Shown: in pieces, positions 51,256-61,941 of the stretch | How the letters are laid out: the number at the start of each line of letters is the position of its first letter | How positions within the stretch are numbered: the first letter of the stretch is position 1 | NCBI RefSeq assembly: GCF_003019255.1 | Contig: NZ_CP027846.1 | Location: 1,860,001 to 1,924,000 of the forward strand | Length of the DNA: 64,000 nucleotides | Reading direction: 5' to 3' | Source of the DNA: Staphylococcus kloosii | GTDB lineage: Bacteria > Bacillota > Bacilli > Staphylococcales > Staphylococcaceae | Translations under genes and position numbers: made by a program | Notes under the pieces: model-generated | What the model saw: the letters and a program-made list of their open reading frames with translations, nothing else | The model's database searches: none | What the model was told of the DNA's origin: nothing

Positions 51256-52539
51256 TTATAAGAAATAGCGTTGAATATCATTCCATGTAACTAAGACCAT
51301 GATGATAAGGACAAAAATAGCACCTACTGCAATAATTGCTGATTCAACTTTTTTATTTACCGGTTTTCTAAATATTGCTTCATATATAACAAATAATATA
51401 CGTCCACCATCTAATGCTGGAATTGGTAATAAGTTCATTAGACCTAAGTTAACACTTAATAATGCAGTCCAACTAATTAAATTGATAATACCAGTTTTAA
51501 CGACAGCATCAACGTTGTGATAAATACCAACTGGACCATTTAACATATCGAATGAAAATCCACCCGTGAATATGCTAGCAATCATTCCAACAATAGCAGT
51601 GAAAATAAATTTCCCCGCATGTATTGTTTGTTCGAAACCACTCACTAATGGTTTAAACGCGGAATGCTCAGTTTTGGATTTAAACCCTATAATATATGAT
51701 GTTTGAGTTTTGGTTTTGCTTAACTTTTGTTCATATTTTTTAGGCGTAACTTCGACTGTTTTATCTTTGCCATCACGTTCTACTGTAATTTTAGTTTTAT
51801 TACTTTTTATTTTATTTAATTCATCATTAATTTGTTGTTTATCAGTAATTTTTTGATCACCGATTTTTACAATTTTATCACCTGACTGAAGCCCTGCTTT
51901 TTGTGCAGGATAATTATCTGCTAACTGACCAATTGTCGTAGTTGGCGTCCCTTGATAATAAGCCAAGCCGATAAATAATACTAATGTAAGTAAAAAATTA
52001 AACAAAGGTCCAGCAAATAAAGTTAAAAACTTTTGGTAAGGTTTTTTGTAAGTAAATTGTCTGTTTTTTGGAGCAATTTGAATTAAACTACCATTTTCAA
52101 CAAAGTATGCTTTATGCGCAATTGAATAGTGATGTCGTTCATCATCTGAACCAACACCTTCAATAAACAAACCTTCTTTAAAATCACATTGTTTTACTTC
52201 GATTGCTTCGATTTGTTGGAATTTATGTTGATCATCTAAAATAATGTGTGTAATTTCATCTTGCTCATTTAATTTAATTTTGACATGCATGCCGGGTTTT
52301 ACTGGCGGTTCTTCTAAACCATCACCAGCCATACGTACATACCCACCAACAGGTAATAAGCGAATCGTATAGAGTGTTTCATTTTTTCTGAAACTGAAAA
52401 TTTTAGGGCCCATTCCTATTGCAAATTCTGGACACATGATTCCTGCACGTTTGGCGAAAAACATATGACCGTATTCATGTACGGATACTAATACGCCAAA
52501 GACGATAATAAAAGCAAATATTGTTACTAAGAAGCTCAA
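51256..52539 (-). CDS. rseP: RseP/RasP site-2 zinc metalloprotease
   Basis: Intramembrane protease that cleaves signal-peptide remnants and anti-sigma factors. The 427-residue protein has HEYGH (His21-His25) in the first transmembrane helix, a cytoplasmic/PDZ region (about 185-275) with [14 protein letters not shown], and the second active-site block [12 protein letters not shown] in a late helix. TTG start seven bases after GAGGTG. Four membrane segments. Co-transcribed with proS; separated from cdsA by about 300 bases that include a terminator. Confidence 0.95.
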   Translation of the reverse strand: MSFLVTIFAFIIVFGVLVSVHEYGHMFFAKRAGIMCPEFAIGMGPKIFSFRKNETLYTIRLLPVGGYVRMAGDGLEEPPVKPGMHVKIKLNEQDEITHIILDDQHKFQQIEAIEVKQCDFKEGLFIEGVGSDDERHHYSIAHKAYFVENGSLIQIAPKNRQFTYKKPYQKFLTLFAGPLFNFLLTLVLFIGLAYYQGTPTTTIGQLADNYPAQKAGLQSGDKIVKIGDQKITDKQQINDELNKIKSNKTKITVERDGKDKTVEVTPKKYEQKLSKTKTQTSYIIGFKSKTEHSAFKPLVSGFEQTIHAGKFIFTAIVGMIASIFTGGFSFDMLNGPVGIYHNVDAVVKTGIINLISWTALLSVNLGLMNLLPIPALDGGRILFVIYEAIFRKPVNKKVESAIIAVGAIFVLIIMVLVTWNDIQRYFL

Positions 52540-52847
52540 TTATATACACCTCGTGTTTGATTAATTTAGTCGCATAAAGTGTAAAAGTCAGCAGTTATTA
52601 TTTATCTACAATAATTTAAAACTAGTTAGACGTAACTTTTACATTTATCTATGGTTGTATCATTTCATTAGTGTTATTAGGGTTAAGTTTTTATAGCTTG
52701 TGAAAAGGAGTTAAGAAATAAATAACTACTCAAATGATGTAGTTATTTTACCTCATTAACTCCTGCTCGACAACTTTATTCCATTATACAATCGTGACAT
52801 TAATTTGTATGTATATTCTCGCTAGTAGTAATAAATTAGTCACATCA
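52540..52847. other. Intergenic region between cdsA and rseP
   Basis: About 308 bases without a gene. It contains the cdsA terminator (52703-52765) and a second inverted repeat TGTAAAAGT / ACTTTTACA (52580-52643) just upstream of rseP. The rest is AT-rich with no ORF. I could not assign the rseP promoter with confidence. Confidence 0.6.
52703..52765 (-). terminator. Terminator after cdsA
   Basis: On the minus strand AGGAGTTAA pairs with TTAACTCCT and an inner AATAACTAC pairs with GTAGTTATT, followed by TTTT. A long two-part stem about 80 bases past the cdsA stop. Confidence 0.75.
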
Positions 52848-53630
52848 TTACGCTTGAATAAGTAAAATATTAACTAATGGTAAGACAAACATAAAGCTAT
52901 CAAAGCGGTCTAATATACCACCATGACCAGGTAATATTCTACCAGAGTCTTTCACTCCAAAATGACGTTTAAACCCTGATTCTACTAAATCACCAAGCTG
53001 TCCGAATGCACTTAGTACAACAGTCCAGATTAGTAATAACCAAACAGCGATATTAAAGTCAACAAAAATCAACATAATAATCGGTACTAATAAACTACAA
53101 ATTAAACCACCAATAAAACCTTCAATCGTTTTATTTGGACTAATTACTGGCCATAATTTGTGTTTACCCATTAGACGACCGAATATATATGCTCCAGTAT
53201 CTGTTAACCACACTACTAGAAAGGCATATAAAATATAATGTAATCCTTCAGAACGTGTTGCGTATAAATACATAAATCCAATACCTACATATGCAACAGC
53301 CATTAGACAGAAGGCTGCATCCATAAAACTAAATCTATTTTTAGACAATACAGTATAACTTAATAAGATAAAACTAATTGCTATAAGAGATTTAAGTTGG
53401 AAATTATCAACCCACGTACCAGCATCTTGAGGCAACATTATAATCAATATTCCAAGCGCACATATAAGTCCTGGAATAGACATAAATTTAATCATGTTCA
53501 TATTTAATAATTCTTTTAAACCGATAAAAGCAAGTAAATATGAAAATAGCATTAGTATAAATCCGCCCTTTAGTAATATAGGAAGGAAGATAATCAGAGC
53601 TATTATTGCAGTTAAAGTTCTAACTTTCAT
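52848..53630 (-). CDS. cdsA: Phosphatidate cytidylyltransferase CdsA
   Basis: Integral membrane enzyme that makes CDP-diacylglycerol from phosphatidic acid and CTP. The 260-residue protein has about eight hydrophobic segments and the C-terminal family signature [20 protein letters not shown]. It lies 15 bases after uppS, a typical pairing of lipid-carrier and phospholipid genes. Its product feeds PgsA, encoded at 22268. Confidence 0.96.
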   Translation of the reverse strand: MKVRTLTAIIALIIFLPILLKGGFILMLFSYLLAFIGLKELLNMNMIKFMSIPGLICALGILIIMLPQDAGTWVDNFQLKSLIAISFILLSYTVLSKNRFSFMDAAFCLMAVAYVGIGFMYLYATRSEGLHYILYAFLVVWLTDTGAYIFGRLMGKHKLWPVISPNKTIEGFIGGLICSLLVPIIMLIFVDFNIAVWLLLIWTVVLSAFGQLGDLVESGFKRHFGVKDSGRILPGHGGILDRFDSFMFVLPLVNILLIQA

Positions 53631-53645
53631 ACTATTCTCCTAACT

Positions 53646-54410
53646 TTATAGTCCACCAAAACGTCGTTGGCGCGACTGATAAATTTTTATACATTTTGTT
53701 AGTTCTTCTTTATCAAAATCAGGCCATAGTTTTTCATTAAAGATAAATTCACTATACGAAACTTGCCATATTAAGAAATTACTAATGCGTTGTTCACCAG
53801 AAGTTCTAATTAATAAATCCGGATCAGGATAATTATGTGTGAATAAATGATCTGATATTAATTTTTCGTCAATATGATCAGAACTAGCACCTTCGGCTAT
53901 TAATTGTTCATACAGCGATCTCACACTATGTACAATCTCAGCACGCCCACCATAATTAATCGCAAATATTAATTTCATGCCTGTATTATTCTGAGTATCA
54001 GTCTTCGCCTTTTCTATAGCCTTAAGTGTAGACTTAGGTAAATTTTCTAAGATACCTATCGTTTCAACTTTAACATTATTTTCAATAAGTTCGGGTAAAA
54101 AAGTTTTTAAGAAGTTTACTGGTAAGCTCATAATATAATTCACTTCATTTTCAGGTCTAGACCAATTTTCTGTAGAAAATGCATAAAGTGTTAAATATTT
54201 TAATCCCATATCGCTCGCGGCTTTTGTGATTGATTTTACGGTTTGCATACCTTGATAATGACCTTTAATTCTCGGCAGTTTACGTTGTTTTGCCCAGCGA
54301 CCATTGCCATCCATTATGATTGCAACATGTTGAGGTATGTTATGTATGTCCAAATCATTATTTTCATGATTTGAAGGTGTTTTATTCTTCTTTTTAAGGT
54401 TTTTAAACAT
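53646..54410 (-). CDS. uppS: Undecaprenyl pyrophosphate synthase UppS
   Basis: Cis-prenyltransferase that makes the C55 lipid carrier for peptidoglycan and teichoic acid synthesis. The 254-residue protein has the diphosphate-binding IIMDGNGRWA (catalytic Asp34) and the C-terminal segments LLIRTSGEQRISNFLIWQ and SEFIFNEKLWPDF. The ATG at 54410 has GGAGG eight bases upstream. An in-frame ATG eight codons earlier lacks a site. Confidence 0.97.
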   Translation of the reverse strand: MFKNLKKKNKTPSNHENNDLDIHNIPQHVAIIMDGNGRWAKQRKLPRIKGHYQGMQTVKSITKAASDMGLKYLTLYAFSTENWSRPENEVNYIMSLPVNFLKTFLPELIENNVKVETIGILENLPKSTLKAIEKAKTDTQNNTGMKLIFAINYGGRAEIVHSVRSLYEQLIAEGASSDHIDEKLISDHLFTHNYPDPDLLIRTSGEQRISNFLIWQVSYSEFIFNEKLWPDFDKEELTKCIKIYQSRQRRFGGL

Positions 54411-54512
54411 GGTATTTCCTCCGAGCATGATCATCTCTGTATATTATAATAGGTTCTTTATACAATTATCTACCATTTTATCATACTAAAACTGTACATT
54501 ACATAAACAAAG

Positions 54513-54546
54513 AAAAAACTGTACCAAAGTCTTATTTGATACAGTC
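54513..54546 (-). terminator. Terminator after frr
   Basis: On the minus strand ACTGTATCAAA pairs with TTTGGTACAGT (one wobble), followed by TTTTTTC. It is about 120 bases past the frr stop and upstream of uppS. Confidence 0.8.
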
Positions 54547-54664
54547 CATTATCATCATAAAAACTAATTACTGTAATACAAACTTAAATCGCCCATATTA
54601 TAATATGTTAGTTTTTTAAACGTCATGAATTGTACAAATCACTTTTGGCACAGTCTTACCATGA

Positions 54665-55219
54665 TTATACTGATAAAATATCTTGTTCTTTTTCTTCAAG
54701 TAAATTATCGATTTCCTTAATAGAATCGTCAGTAAGTTTTTGTATATCATCTGTTTGTGATCTTAAGTCATCTTCAGTAATGTCACCGTCTTTTTCTTGT
54801 TTCTTCAATGAATCATTACTGTCACGACGAACATTTCTTACTGCTACTTTAGCATTTTCACCGAGTTTTTTAACTTCTTTAACTAATTCTTTACGACGTT
54901 CTTCAGTAAGTGCTGGTACAGAGATTCTTATAACTTCACCATCACTTGAAGGGTTTACCCCTAAGTTAGCCGCATTGATAGCTTTTTCAATATTTCCAAC
55001 AGAGCTTTTATCATATGGAGATATAACAAGTAAACGTGCTTCAGGCACATTGATGCTTGCTAATTGTTGAACTGGTGTTGGTGCGCCATAGTAATCAACA
55101 GTTACGCCATTTAATAAATTTGAATTAGCACGTCCGGCACTAATGTTTGCTAATTCTCTTGATAAATTATCGATAGATTTTTTCATCTTACTTTTCGTGT
55201 CATTAATTATGTCACTCAT
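54665..55219 (-). CDS. frr: Ribosome recycling factor
   Basis: Works with EF-G to split post-termination ribosomes. The 184-residue protein has a three-helix bundle interrupted by a beta domain, with [18 protein letters not shown] and [17 protein letters not shown] as family marks. It follows pyrH by 15 bases; the pair forms the end of the rpsB-tsf-pyrH-frr cluster. Confidence 0.97.
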   Translation of the reverse strand: MSDIINDTKSKMKKSIDNLSRELANISAGRANSNLLNGVTVDYYGAPTPVQQLASINVPEARLLVISPYDKSSVGNIEKAINAANLGVNPSSDGEVIRISVPALTEERRKELVKEVKKLGENAKVAVRNVRRDSNDSLKKQEKDGDITEDDLRSQTDDIQKLTDDSIKEIDNLLEEKEQDILSV

Positions 55220-55234
55220 ATTTTACACCTCTGA

Positions 55235-55957
55235 TTATTTAGTAATTAACGTACCTATTTTTTCGCCCATCACTGCACGTTTAATATTGCCTTCTTCCAT
55301 GATTGAGAACACATTTAAAGGAATATTATTATCCATACAGAATGATGAAGCAGTAGAATCCATTACTTGTAGGCCTTCTTGTAACATTTGTATGTGAGTT
55401 AAATGTTCATATTTAATAGCATTTGCATCAACTTTAGGGTCAGCAGAATAAACACCATCTACATTATTTTTACCCATTAAGATAACATCTGCTTCAACTT
55501 CTGCAGCACGTAAAGCAGCAGTAGTATCAGTTGAGAAGTAAGGGTTACCGATACCAGCAGCAAAGATAACAACTCTCTTCTTCTCTAAATGTCTAATAGC
55601 ACGACGTCTAATGTATGGTTCTGCCACTTGTTTCATTTCAATTGAAGTTAAGACACGTGTATCACAGTCTAGTTGCTCTAGGCTGTCTTGCAATGCTAAC
55701 GCATTCATAACAGTTGCTAACATACCCATGTAGTCCGCAGTACCACGGTCCATACCTAAATCAGCACCTGTTTTACCTCTCCAAATATTGCCGCCGCCAA
55801 CAATTACAGCAATTTCACAATCCATTTTTGCAACTTCAGCTACTTGTCTAGCGACACTTTTAATAATCATAGGGTTAATACCGCTACCTTTATCTCCTGC
55901 AAGTGCCTCACCACTTAATTTTAAAACAACACGTTTGAATTTTGAAGTATCAGCCAT
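55235..55957 (-). CDS. pyrH: UMP kinase PyrH
   Basis: Hexameric amino-acid-kinase-fold enzyme that phosphorylates UMP to UDP. A 240-residue protein from the ATG at 55957 (GAGAGGA site about eight bases upstream); an in-frame start 54 bases earlier lies in the leader hairpin region. KLSGEALAG at the start, VGGGNIWRG, and [10 protein letters not shown] mark the UMP-kinase family. Confidence 0.96.
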   Translation of the reverse strand: MADTSKFKRVVLKLSGEALAGDKGSGINPMIIKSVARQVAEVAKMDCEIAVIVGGGNIWRGKTGADLGMDRGTADYMGMLATVMNALALQDSLEQLDCDTRVLTSIEMKQVAEPYIRRRAIRHLEKKRVVIFAAGIGNPYFSTDTTAALRAAEVEADVILMGKNNVDGVYSADPKVDANAIKYEHLTHIQMLQEGLQVMDSTASSFCMDNNIPLNVFSIMEEGNIKRAVMGEKIGTLITK

Positions 55958-56000
55958 CGTCTTATCCTCTCTATTGAAAATATATGTAAATGATACAAGT

Positions 56001-56071
56001 AAAGAAGACACGTGAGTTGGACCTATACAAAAGTTTATCTTTTATACTGAGGCACAAAAGGTGTCTTCTTT
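56001..56071 (-). terminator. Hairpin between tsf and pyrH
   Basis: AAAGAAGACAC and GTGTCTTCTTT are complementary (11 bp) around a loop of about 48 bases. The T-tract on the minus strand is short. It lies 23 bases past the tsf stop and may be a weak terminator or a processing site. Confidence 0.5.
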
Positions 56072-56093
56072 CTTGTTCAACACTTATGAAAAA

Positions 56094-56972
56094 TTATTTC
56101 ATTTGTCCTTTAACTTCATCAGCGAAGTTTTCTTCACGTTTTTCCATACCTTCGCCTACTTCATAACGTACGAAGTCAACAAGTTTACCACCTTTAGATT
56201 TCAAGTAAGCTTCAACTGTTTGGTCAGGATCTTTAACAAAGTTTTGGTCTACTGCACAAATTTCTTGTAAATATTTACGTAAACGGCCTTCTACCATTTT
56301 TTCAACGATATTTTCTGGTTTACCTTCATTTAATGCTTGTTGTTTAAGCACTTCTTTTTCGTGTGCGATTTCTTCTTCGTTTACTTGGTCAGAAGAAACA
56401 TATTTAGGGTTAATTGCTGCGATATGCATAGCAACATCTTTAGCAGCTTCTTGGTCTGTTGTTCCTTCAACAACGCTTAATACGCCAATACGTCCACCCA
56501 TGTGTTTGTAAATACCGAAAGCGTCATTATCTGTTTTAGTTCTAACTGCAAAACGACGAATGCTTAATTTTTCACCAATTGTAGCAATTGATTCTTTCAT
56601 ACGTTCGTCAACTGTTTTACCGTCAGATAATTTAGTTTCAGATAATTCTTCTACAGTGTTCACTTTAGTTTCAAGAACTTGGATCGCAATTTCTTTAACT
56701 AATTCTTGGAAACCTTCATTACGAGCAACGAAGTCTGTTTCTGAGTTGATTTCTACGATTGCTGCGTCGTTTCCTTTTTGTTCTGCATGTACTAAACCTT
56801 CTGCCGCAATACGGTCAGCTTTTTTAGCTGCTTTTGAGATACCTTTTTCACGTAGGTAGTCGATTGCTTTATCGATGTCACCATCTGTTTCAGTTAGCGC
56901 TTTTTTACAGTCCATCATACCAGCGCCAGTTTTTTCACGTAATTCTTTAACAAGTTTAGCTGAAATTGCCAT
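56094..56972 (-). CDS. tsf: Elongation factor Ts
   Basis: Nucleotide exchange factor for EF-Tu. The 292-residue protein begins with an N-terminal UBA-like domain ([20 protein letters not shown]). [16 protein letters not shown] marks the EF-Tu contact region, and a dimerisation domain follows. It lies downstream of rpsB with a terminator hairpin between them (57014-57048), a common way to adjust their ratio. Confidence 0.97.
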   Translation of the reverse strand: MAISAKLVKELREKTGAGMMDCKKALTETDGDIDKAIDYLREKGISKAAKKADRIAAEGLVHAEQKGNDAAIVEINSETDFVARNEGFQELVKEIAIQVLETKVNTVEELSETKLSDGKTVDERMKESIATIGEKLSIRRFAVRTKTDNDAFGIYKHMGGRIGVLSVVEGTTDQEAAKDVAMHIAAINPKYVSSDQVNEEEIAHEKEVLKQQALNEGKPENIVEKMVEGRLRKYLQEICAVDQNFVKDPDQTVEAYLKSKGGKLVDFVRYEVGEGMEKREENFADEVKGQMK

Positions 56973-57013
56973 TTAATATTCCTCCATTATTTCATAAATT
57001 TATTATTTATTTT

Positions 57014-57048
57014 AAAAAAAGGTGATAAGCCTCATTATCTTATCACCC
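57014..57048 (-). terminator. Intercistronic terminator between rpsB and tsf
   Basis: On the minus strand GGTGATAAGATAATGAGGCTTATCACC forms a stem (GGTGATAAG / CTTATCACC) followed by seven T residues. Partial termination here would lower tsf relative to rpsB. Confidence 0.85.
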
Positions 57049-57062
57049 ATTTTACATTATTC

Positions 57063-57857
57063 TTAGTTTGATTCAACAGAAGTGTTTTCTTCAGTTGATG
57101 CTGATTCAGTAGCTTCAGTTTCAGTTGATTCTTCAAGATTAATGTTTTGTTCTGCTGCTACTTCTTCATTAGATACACCTTGTTGACCTTCTAAGACTGC
57201 ATCTGCCATTTTACCAGTTAATAATTTAACTGCGCGAATAGCGTCATCGTTTGCTGGGATAACGTAATCAATTTCATCAGGATCACAGTTTGTATCCACA
57301 ATACCCACGATAGGGATGTTTAATTTACGTGCTTCAGCAATTGCGTTACGCTCTTTACGAGGGTCAACTACAAATAATGCTTGAGGCATTGATTTCATAT
57401 CACGAATACCGCCTAAGAATTTGATTAAACGGTCGTATTCTTTTTTAAGTTCTACAACTTCTTTTTTAGGTAATACTTCGAATAAGCCATCTTCTTCCAT
57501 TTTTTCAATTTCAGAGATGCGTTTGATACGTTTAGAGATTGTTTTGTAGTTAGTTAAGATTCCGCCTAACCATCTTTGGTTTACGTAAAATTGACCAGCA
57601 CGTTCTGCTTCAGCTTTAACTGATTCTTGTGCTTGTTTTTTAGTACCTACAAATAAAACGCGTCCGCCATCTTCAGAAATTTGTTTAATGAAGTTATAAG
57701 CTTCTTCTACTTTTTTAACTGTTTTTTGTAAGTCGATGATATAGATACCATTTCTCTCAGTGAAAATGTATCTTTTCATTTTTGGGTTCCAACGGCGTGT
57801 TTGGTGACCGAAGTGAACACCTGCTTCTAGTAATTGTTTCATTGAAATTACTGCCAT
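57063..57857 (-). CDS. rpsB: 30S ribosomal protein S2
   Basis: Late-binding protein of the 30S subunit. The 264-residue protein has the family start [22 protein letters not shown] and FVDP-type segment [25 protein letters not shown]-terminal Glu/Ser/Thr-rich tail of about 35 residues is typical of staphylococcal S2. The ATG has AGGAGG upstream. It has its own extended -10 promoter (57979-58007) and a structured leader of about 115 bases. Confidence 0.97.
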   Translation of the reverse strand: MAVISMKQLLEAGVHFGHQTRRWNPKMKRYIFTERNGIYIIDLQKTVKKVEEAYNFIKQISEDGGRVLFVGTKKQAQESVKAEAERAGQFYVNQRWLGGILTNYKTISKRIKRISEIEKMEEDGLFEVLPKKEVVELKKEYDRLIKFLGGIRDMKSMPQALFVVDPRKERNAIAEARKLNIPIVGIVDTNCDPDEIDYVIPANDDAIRAVKLLTGKMADAVLEGQQGVSNEEVAAEQNINLEESTETEATESASTEENTSVESN

Positions 57858-57905
57858 GATTAAATCCTCCTAATGGTTTTTTACCTCCACAAAAAGCTCA
57901 TATAA

Positions 57906-57971
57906 ACACGAAATATATTATTTCGCACCCTTTATACTTCTACTCTTCGTGTGTGTATTGGCTCAATAGCC
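57906..57971 (-). promoter_or_regulatory. Structured leader of rpsB with competing stems
   Basis: The RNA begins near 57972 with a terminal hairpin GGCUAUUGAGCC (57960-57971). Further on, CGAAATA/TATTTCG (57909-57925) forms a tight stem, but the same bases can pair instead with ACACGAA (57946-57952). The two pairings exclude each other. This suits an S2 autogenous control element or a folding switch, but no function is shown. Confidence 0.5.
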
Positions 57972-57978
57972 GTTTACT

Positions 57979-58007
57979 AATATACCACAATTATAATAAC
58001 TACGCAA
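57979..58007 (-). promoter_or_regulatory. Promoter of rpsB
   Basis: Minus-strand -35 TTGCGT (58002-58007), 17-bp spacer, -10 TATATT (57979-57984) with an extended TGG. Predicted start at about 57972, the first base of the leader hairpin. Confidence 0.7.
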
Positions 58008-58033
58008 TAAATTAATTTCGTCGAATTTCACAA

Positions 58034-58075
58034 TAAAAAAACGACACGCATTATATTTATTACTGTCGCTTTTTT
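58034..58075 (-). terminator. Terminator after codY
   Basis: On the minus strand AAAAAAGCGACA pairs with TGTCGTTTTTTT around an AT-rich loop of about 17 bases. It lies 12 bases past the codY stop. Confidence 0.8.
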
Positions 58076-58086
58076 ATAAAAGTATA

Positions 58087-58860
58087 TTATTTAATATTAC
58101 TTAATTCATCAAGGAATTTTTCTTTTTTAACTTTAATAAAAGTACCTTTCATACCAAGTGAACGAGATTCAATAACACCCGCACTTTCTAATTTTCTTAA
58201 CGCGTTAACTATAACAGATCTTGTTATACCAACTCTATCTGCAACTTTAGATGCGATAAGTAATCCTTCTTTGCCACCTAGTTCTTCAAAGATATGATCA
58301 ATAGCTTCGCTTTCTGAATAAGAAAGTGAATTAATAGCCATATTTATTGCTGCTTTATCACGTGCTTCTTGTTCTACCTCGTTATGTTTTTCACGTAGAA
58401 TTTCCATACCGATAACTGTAGCAGCATATTCACCTAACACTAAATCATTTTCAGAGAAATCGTCATGAACACGTCCTAATACTAGTGTACCTAAACGCTC
58501 TCCTCCACCTAATAATGGGAAGATTGTTGTTCTGCTATCTTTGAATAAATCTTCATTTTCAGGTGGGAATACTGTAAGTACATCATTGATAGTAATATTT
58601 GATTGTGTTTCTTTCACGTCCATTAATTTTTCAGTATATTCACTTGGAATATGACGATTTTCTAGCATTTGAATGATACGTTCATTTTTTAATAGTTCAT
58701 TTAAACTTGATCCTAAGATTTTACCTTTTCTTGATACGATAAATACATTAGTTACGGTAACGCTACTGATTGTTTGTGCCATATCTTTAAAGTCTACAGC
58801 TATACCTTTATGCTTTTGTAATAGTGTATTTAATTCTCTTGTTTTTGATAATAAACTCAT
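58087..58860 (-). CDS. codY: GTP- and branched-chain-amino-acid-sensing repressor CodY
   Basis: Global nutritional regulator that links amino-acid and GTP levels to metabolism and virulence genes. The 257-residue protein has an N-terminal GAF domain (about 1-155) that binds isoleucine, valine or leucine, a linker helix, and a C-terminal winged helix with [23 protein letters not shown]. Last gene of the xerC-hslV-hslU-codY operon, 24 bases after hslU. Confidence 0.98.
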   Translation of the reverse strand: MSLLSKTRELNTLLQKHKGIAVDFKDMAQTISSVTVTNVFIVSRKGKILGSSLNELLKNERIIQMLENRHIPSEYTEKLMDVKETQSNITINDVLTVFPPENEDLFKDSRTTIFPLLGGGERLGTLVLGRVHDDFSENDLVLGEYAATVIGMEILREKHNEVEQEARDKAAINMAINSLSYSESEAIDHIFEELGGKEGLLIASKVADRVGITRSVIVNALRKLESAGVIESRSLGMKGTFIKVKKEKFLDELSNIK

Positions 58861-58884
58861 TTTTTCTCTCCTTTATCTTTGGTT

Positions 58885-60288
58885 TTATAGTATAAACGCG
58901 CTTAAATCTTTGTTCATTGAAATTGATTTTAGTTTGTCATCAACATACTGTGGTGTGATGTCTACAACTGCATTCGGCATATTAGGTGCTTCGTAAGATA
59001 AATCTTCTAACATTTTTTCTAATATAGTGTGTAAACGTCTTGCGCCAATATTATCAGTATCTTGGTTTACTTGATGTGCAATTTCGGCTAAACGTTTAAC
59101 TGCATCATCAGTAAACTTAACTGTGACATCTTCAGTTAATAGTAGCGCCTCGTATTGTTTAATTAGTGATAATTTTGGTTCGGTTAATATGCTGACGAAA
59201 TCTTCAACTGACAAGCTTTCTAGTTCTACACGAATTGGGAAACGACCTTGCAATTCTGGAATCAAGTCGCTTGGTTTAGATACATGGAATGCACCTGCAC
59301 CAATAAATAGCATATGTTCAGTATTTACAGTACCATATTTTGTTTGTACCATGCCACCTTCAACAATAGGTAAAATATCTCTTTGTACACCTTGACGCGA
59401 AACATCTTGACCGGAATTTTGATTACTTGTAGCAACTTTATCTATTTCATCGATAAATATAATACCCATTTCTTCGGCAAGTTGAATTGCTTCTTGATTG
59501 GCTGTCTCTTGATCAATTAATTCATCTGCAAACTCATCCGTTAATATTTTACGTGCTGTTTTAACAGGTACTTCACGTTCAACTTTTTTCTTAGGCATTA
59601 ATTGATTCATCATGTCTTGCATTTGTTGGTTTTGGTTGGTACCCAACATACCCATTGCGCTAGGATCTTGTTCAACTTTGATACGAACTTTTTCTTCTTC
59701 AAGTTTTCCAGCTAACAACTGTTGCTTAATTTCTGAACGTTTCGTTTTAATTTCTTCAGTTGGTGTTTCTTCTTCATCTTCTTGGTTTTGACCAAAGTTT
59801 GGCATATTGCCACCAAATAAAGATTCTAAAGGATTTGAAGATTGGCTCGCTTTTTTCTTCATGCTAGGTACTAGTAACTTAACTAATTTTTCGTTAGCTT
59901 TTTTCTCTGCATCATCTTTTACTAATGCTTTTTTCTCTTCTTTTACTAGTCTGACCGCAACATCTACTAAATCTCTTACCATACTTTCAACGTCACGACC
60001 AACGTAACCTACTTCGGTAAATTTAGTTGCTTCAACTTTAATAAAAGGTGCACCTACAATTTTCGCCATGCGTCTAGCGATTTCTGTTTTACCTACACCA
60101 GTAGGACCAATCATTAAAATGTTTTTAGGTGCGATTTCTTGTTTTTCTTCGTCAGAAAGTAAACTTCTTCTATATCTATTTCTTAACGCTATCGCAACTT
60201 TACGTTTGGCGTCTTCTTGACCTACGATATACTCGTTTAATTTTGAAACTATGTCTTTCGGCGTTAATTTTATGCCATTTTCAACCAT
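58885..60288 (-). CDS. hslU: ATP-dependent protease ATPase subunit HslU (ClpY)
   Basis: AAA+ unfoldase that feeds substrates to HslV. The 467-residue protein has Walker A GPTGVGKT (61-68), an I-domain with a Met/Asn/Gln-rich segment (about 150-240), Walker B IIFIDEID, and a C-terminal [10 protein letters not shown] block ending in AFIL, the tail that docks into HslV. The ATG at 60288 follows GGAGGG. Co-transcribed with hslV. Confidence 0.97.
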   Translation of the reverse strand: MVENGIKLTPKDIVSKLNEYIVGQEDAKRKVAIALRNRYRRSLLSDEEKQEIAPKNILMIGPTGVGKTEIARRMAKIVGAPFIKVEATKFTEVGYVGRDVESMVRDLVDVAVRLVKEEKKALVKDDAEKKANEKLVKLLVPSMKKKASQSSNPLESLFGGNMPNFGQNQEDEEETPTEEIKTKRSEIKQQLLAGKLEEEKVRIKVEQDPSAMGMLGTNQNQQMQDMMNQLMPKKKVEREVPVKTARKILTDEFADELIDQETANQEAIQLAEEMGIIFIDEIDKVATSNQNSGQDVSRQGVQRDILPIVEGGMVQTKYGTVNTEHMLFIGAGAFHVSKPSDLIPELQGRFPIRVELESLSVEDFVSILTEPKLSLIKQYEALLLTEDVTVKFTDDAVKRLAEIAHQVNQDTDNIGARRLHTILEKMLEDLSYEAPNMPNAVVDITPQYVDDKLKSISMNKDLSAFIL

Positions 60289-60387
60289 AGTAATAATACC
60301 CTCCATCTCAAATACAATAAGCTATGATGCTTAATTTCGTGTGCGCTAATTATAAATTATTTTCTCTTTAACTAAAATTATGTGTTT

Positions 60388-60930
60388 TTAAAGTTCTTCT
60401 ACAACTATTTGGTCATTCGTAAATACGCAAATATCAGCAGCAACTTTTAAACTTTCATAAGCCATTTCTTTTGCGCTAAGATTCGTTGCATGCTTTTTCA
60501 AGGCTCTTCCAGCACTCAATGCATAATTACCTCCAGAACCAATTGCTATCAAGTTATCGTCAGGTGCAATAACTTCACCTGTACCACTAACAACAAGGAT
60601 AGATGATTGATCCATAACAATTAACATTGCTTCTAATTGGCGTAATTGTTTGTCACCACGCCATTCTTGTGCTAATTCAACTGCTGCGCGTTCTAAATTA
60701 CCACCAAATTGTTGTAATTTAGTTTCAAATTTTTCAAACAAAGTAAAAGCATCAGCAACACTTCCTGCAAATCCTGCTAATACTTTTCCATCATACAATC
60801 TTCTTACTTTTCTCGCCGTTTGTTTCATAATTACTTGCTCACCTAAAGTAACCTGACCATCACCGGCCATTGCACAATGTCCATCATGTTGAACTGCAAA
60901 TATTGTCGTTGCATGAATTGATGTACTCAT
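60388..60930 (-). CDS. hslV: ATP-dependent protease proteolytic subunit HslV (ClpQ)
   Basis: Proteasome-like peptidase that forms a double hexamer with HslU. A 180-residue protein from the ATG at 60930, which has AAGGAG nine bases upstream. The N-terminal [17 protein letters not shown] retains the ATTI block, but Ser follows the initiator Met as in Bacillus CodW/ClpQ, where the N-terminal Ser is the nucleophile. GDGQVTLG and [14 protein letters not shown] complete the fold. It starts next to the xerC stop. Confidence 0.96.
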   Translation of the reverse strand: MSTSIHATTIFAVQHDGHCAMAGDGQVTLGEQVIMKQTARKVRRLYDGKVLAGFAGSVADAFTLFEKFETKLQQFGGNLERAAVELAQEWRGDKQLRQLEAMLIVMDQSSILVVSGTGEVIAPDDNLIAIGSGGNYALSAGRALKKHATNLSAKEMAYESLKVAADICVFTNDQIVVEEL

Positions 60931-60931
60931 T

Positions 60932-61822
60932 CTAATTCTCCTTTTTTGCACGAGGGTGTGCATTTAAATATACTTTTCTCAACTGTTCATTAGAGACGTG
61001 AGTATAGCGACCAGTAGTCGACAAATTAACATGTCCTAATAACGATTGTACTGTTCTTAAATCTGCACCTTCATTTAACATATGAGTAGCAAAAGTATGC
61101 CGTAGTTTATGAGGGTGTATATCGGTAACACCAGCCGTACGTTTAACTACATCATTCAATACAAAACGTACGCCCCTTTCAGTAATTGGGTCACCTTTCA
61201 TATTAACTAATAAGAAATTATGATCACTATTTAATTTAGGTTTGAATTGCGATAGATAAGCTTCAATACTTTGCTTACAAAATTCACCAAAAGGTATAAA
61301 TCTTTCTTTATTGCCTTTACCTAAAACTTTAACGCCTGGTGAACTCATGTCTAAGTCTTGTTCACGAATGTTTACTAACTCAGAAACACGTATACCAGTT
61401 GCATATAATAATTCTAATATAACTCTATCTCTTAAACCTTTTTTAGCATCTGACGACACTGTTTTAAATAAAGCTTCCATTTCTTCTTCATAAAAAAAGT
61501 GGGGTAAATACTGTTCTTTTTTCGGATGCACTAGTTGAACAAATGGGTTAACAACACTTTCATCTCGCGTCATCCAATATTCATAAAAACTTCTCAGCGT
61601 AGAAATTTTACGAGAAACAGTTGTTCTTTTCAAGTTTTTCGAATATAAAAAACTTAAAAAGTTACGCGCATCTTTATATTCAAATGAGTTTAAATCTAAA
61701 TGTTCTTGTTGCAAAAAGTCATTGAATTGATGAATATCATCATAATAAGACTTTAATGTATGGTTAGAAAATTGTCTTTCAACCTTTAGCATATAAAGAT
61801 AAGCTTCTTGAATTTGTTCCAC
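60932..61822 (-). CDS. xerC: Tyrosine recombinase XerC
   Basis: Resolves chromosome dimers at dif together with XerD. The 296-residue protein has an N-terminal SAM-like core-binding domain (about 1-90) and a catalytic domain with Arg145 (TGIRVSEL), [13 protein letters not shown], and the terminal [15 protein letters not shown] with the His and nucleophilic Tyr. GTG start seven bases after GGAGGGG; that site can be base-paired by an upstream CCCCTC (61830-61869). First gene of the codY operon. Confidence 0.96.
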   Translation of the reverse strand: MEQIQEAYLYMLKVERQFSNHTLKSYYDDIHQFNDFLQQEHLDLNSFEYKDARNFLSFLYSKNLKRTTVSRKISTLRSFYEYWMTRDESVVNPFVQLVHPKKEQYLPHFFYEEEMEALFKTVSSDAKKGLRDRVILELLYATGIRVSELVNIREQDLDMSSPGVKVLGKGNKERFIPFGEFCKQSIEAYLSQFKPKLNSDHNFLLVNMKGDPITERGVRFVLNDVVKRTAGVTDIHPHKLRHTFATHMLNEGADLRTVQSLLGHVNLSTTGRYTHVSNEQLRKVYLNAHPRAKKEN

Positions 61823-61829
61823 TAGAAAA

Positions 61830-61869
61830 CCCCTCCATCATTTTGCATTGTAGCATATTGTTAGAGGGG
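61830..61869 (-). promoter_or_regulatory. Hairpin able to sequester the xerC Shine-Dalgarno; internal extended -10
   Basis: On the minus strand CCCCTC (61864-61869) is complementary to the xerC site GAGGGG (61830-61835). The loop contains TGCTACAAT, an extended -10 (TACAAT at 61847-61852). Transcripts from that promoter would lack the CCCCTC arm, while read-through transcripts from trmFO would carry it. The hairpin followed by TTTT can also be read as a weak terminator. Confidence 0.5.
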
Positions 61870-61941
61870 GCTGCTAAAAATAACTATTAAATTGTGTTCA
61901 ATTATCAAAATTTTTCGAAGAATAGTCTCTTCATCTTTTAA

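Noticed and set aside
54630..55070. 146-codon plus-strand open frame over frr
   Set aside because: Antisense shadow of frr; Ser/Leu/Phe-rich without a start signal.
61909..61923. AATTTTTCGAAGAAT as a CodY box upstream of the xerC-codY operon
   Set aside because: Four of 15 positions differ from AATTTTCWGAAAATT, including the centre. In AT-rich DNA that is close to chance, so autoregulation of codY cannot be claimed.
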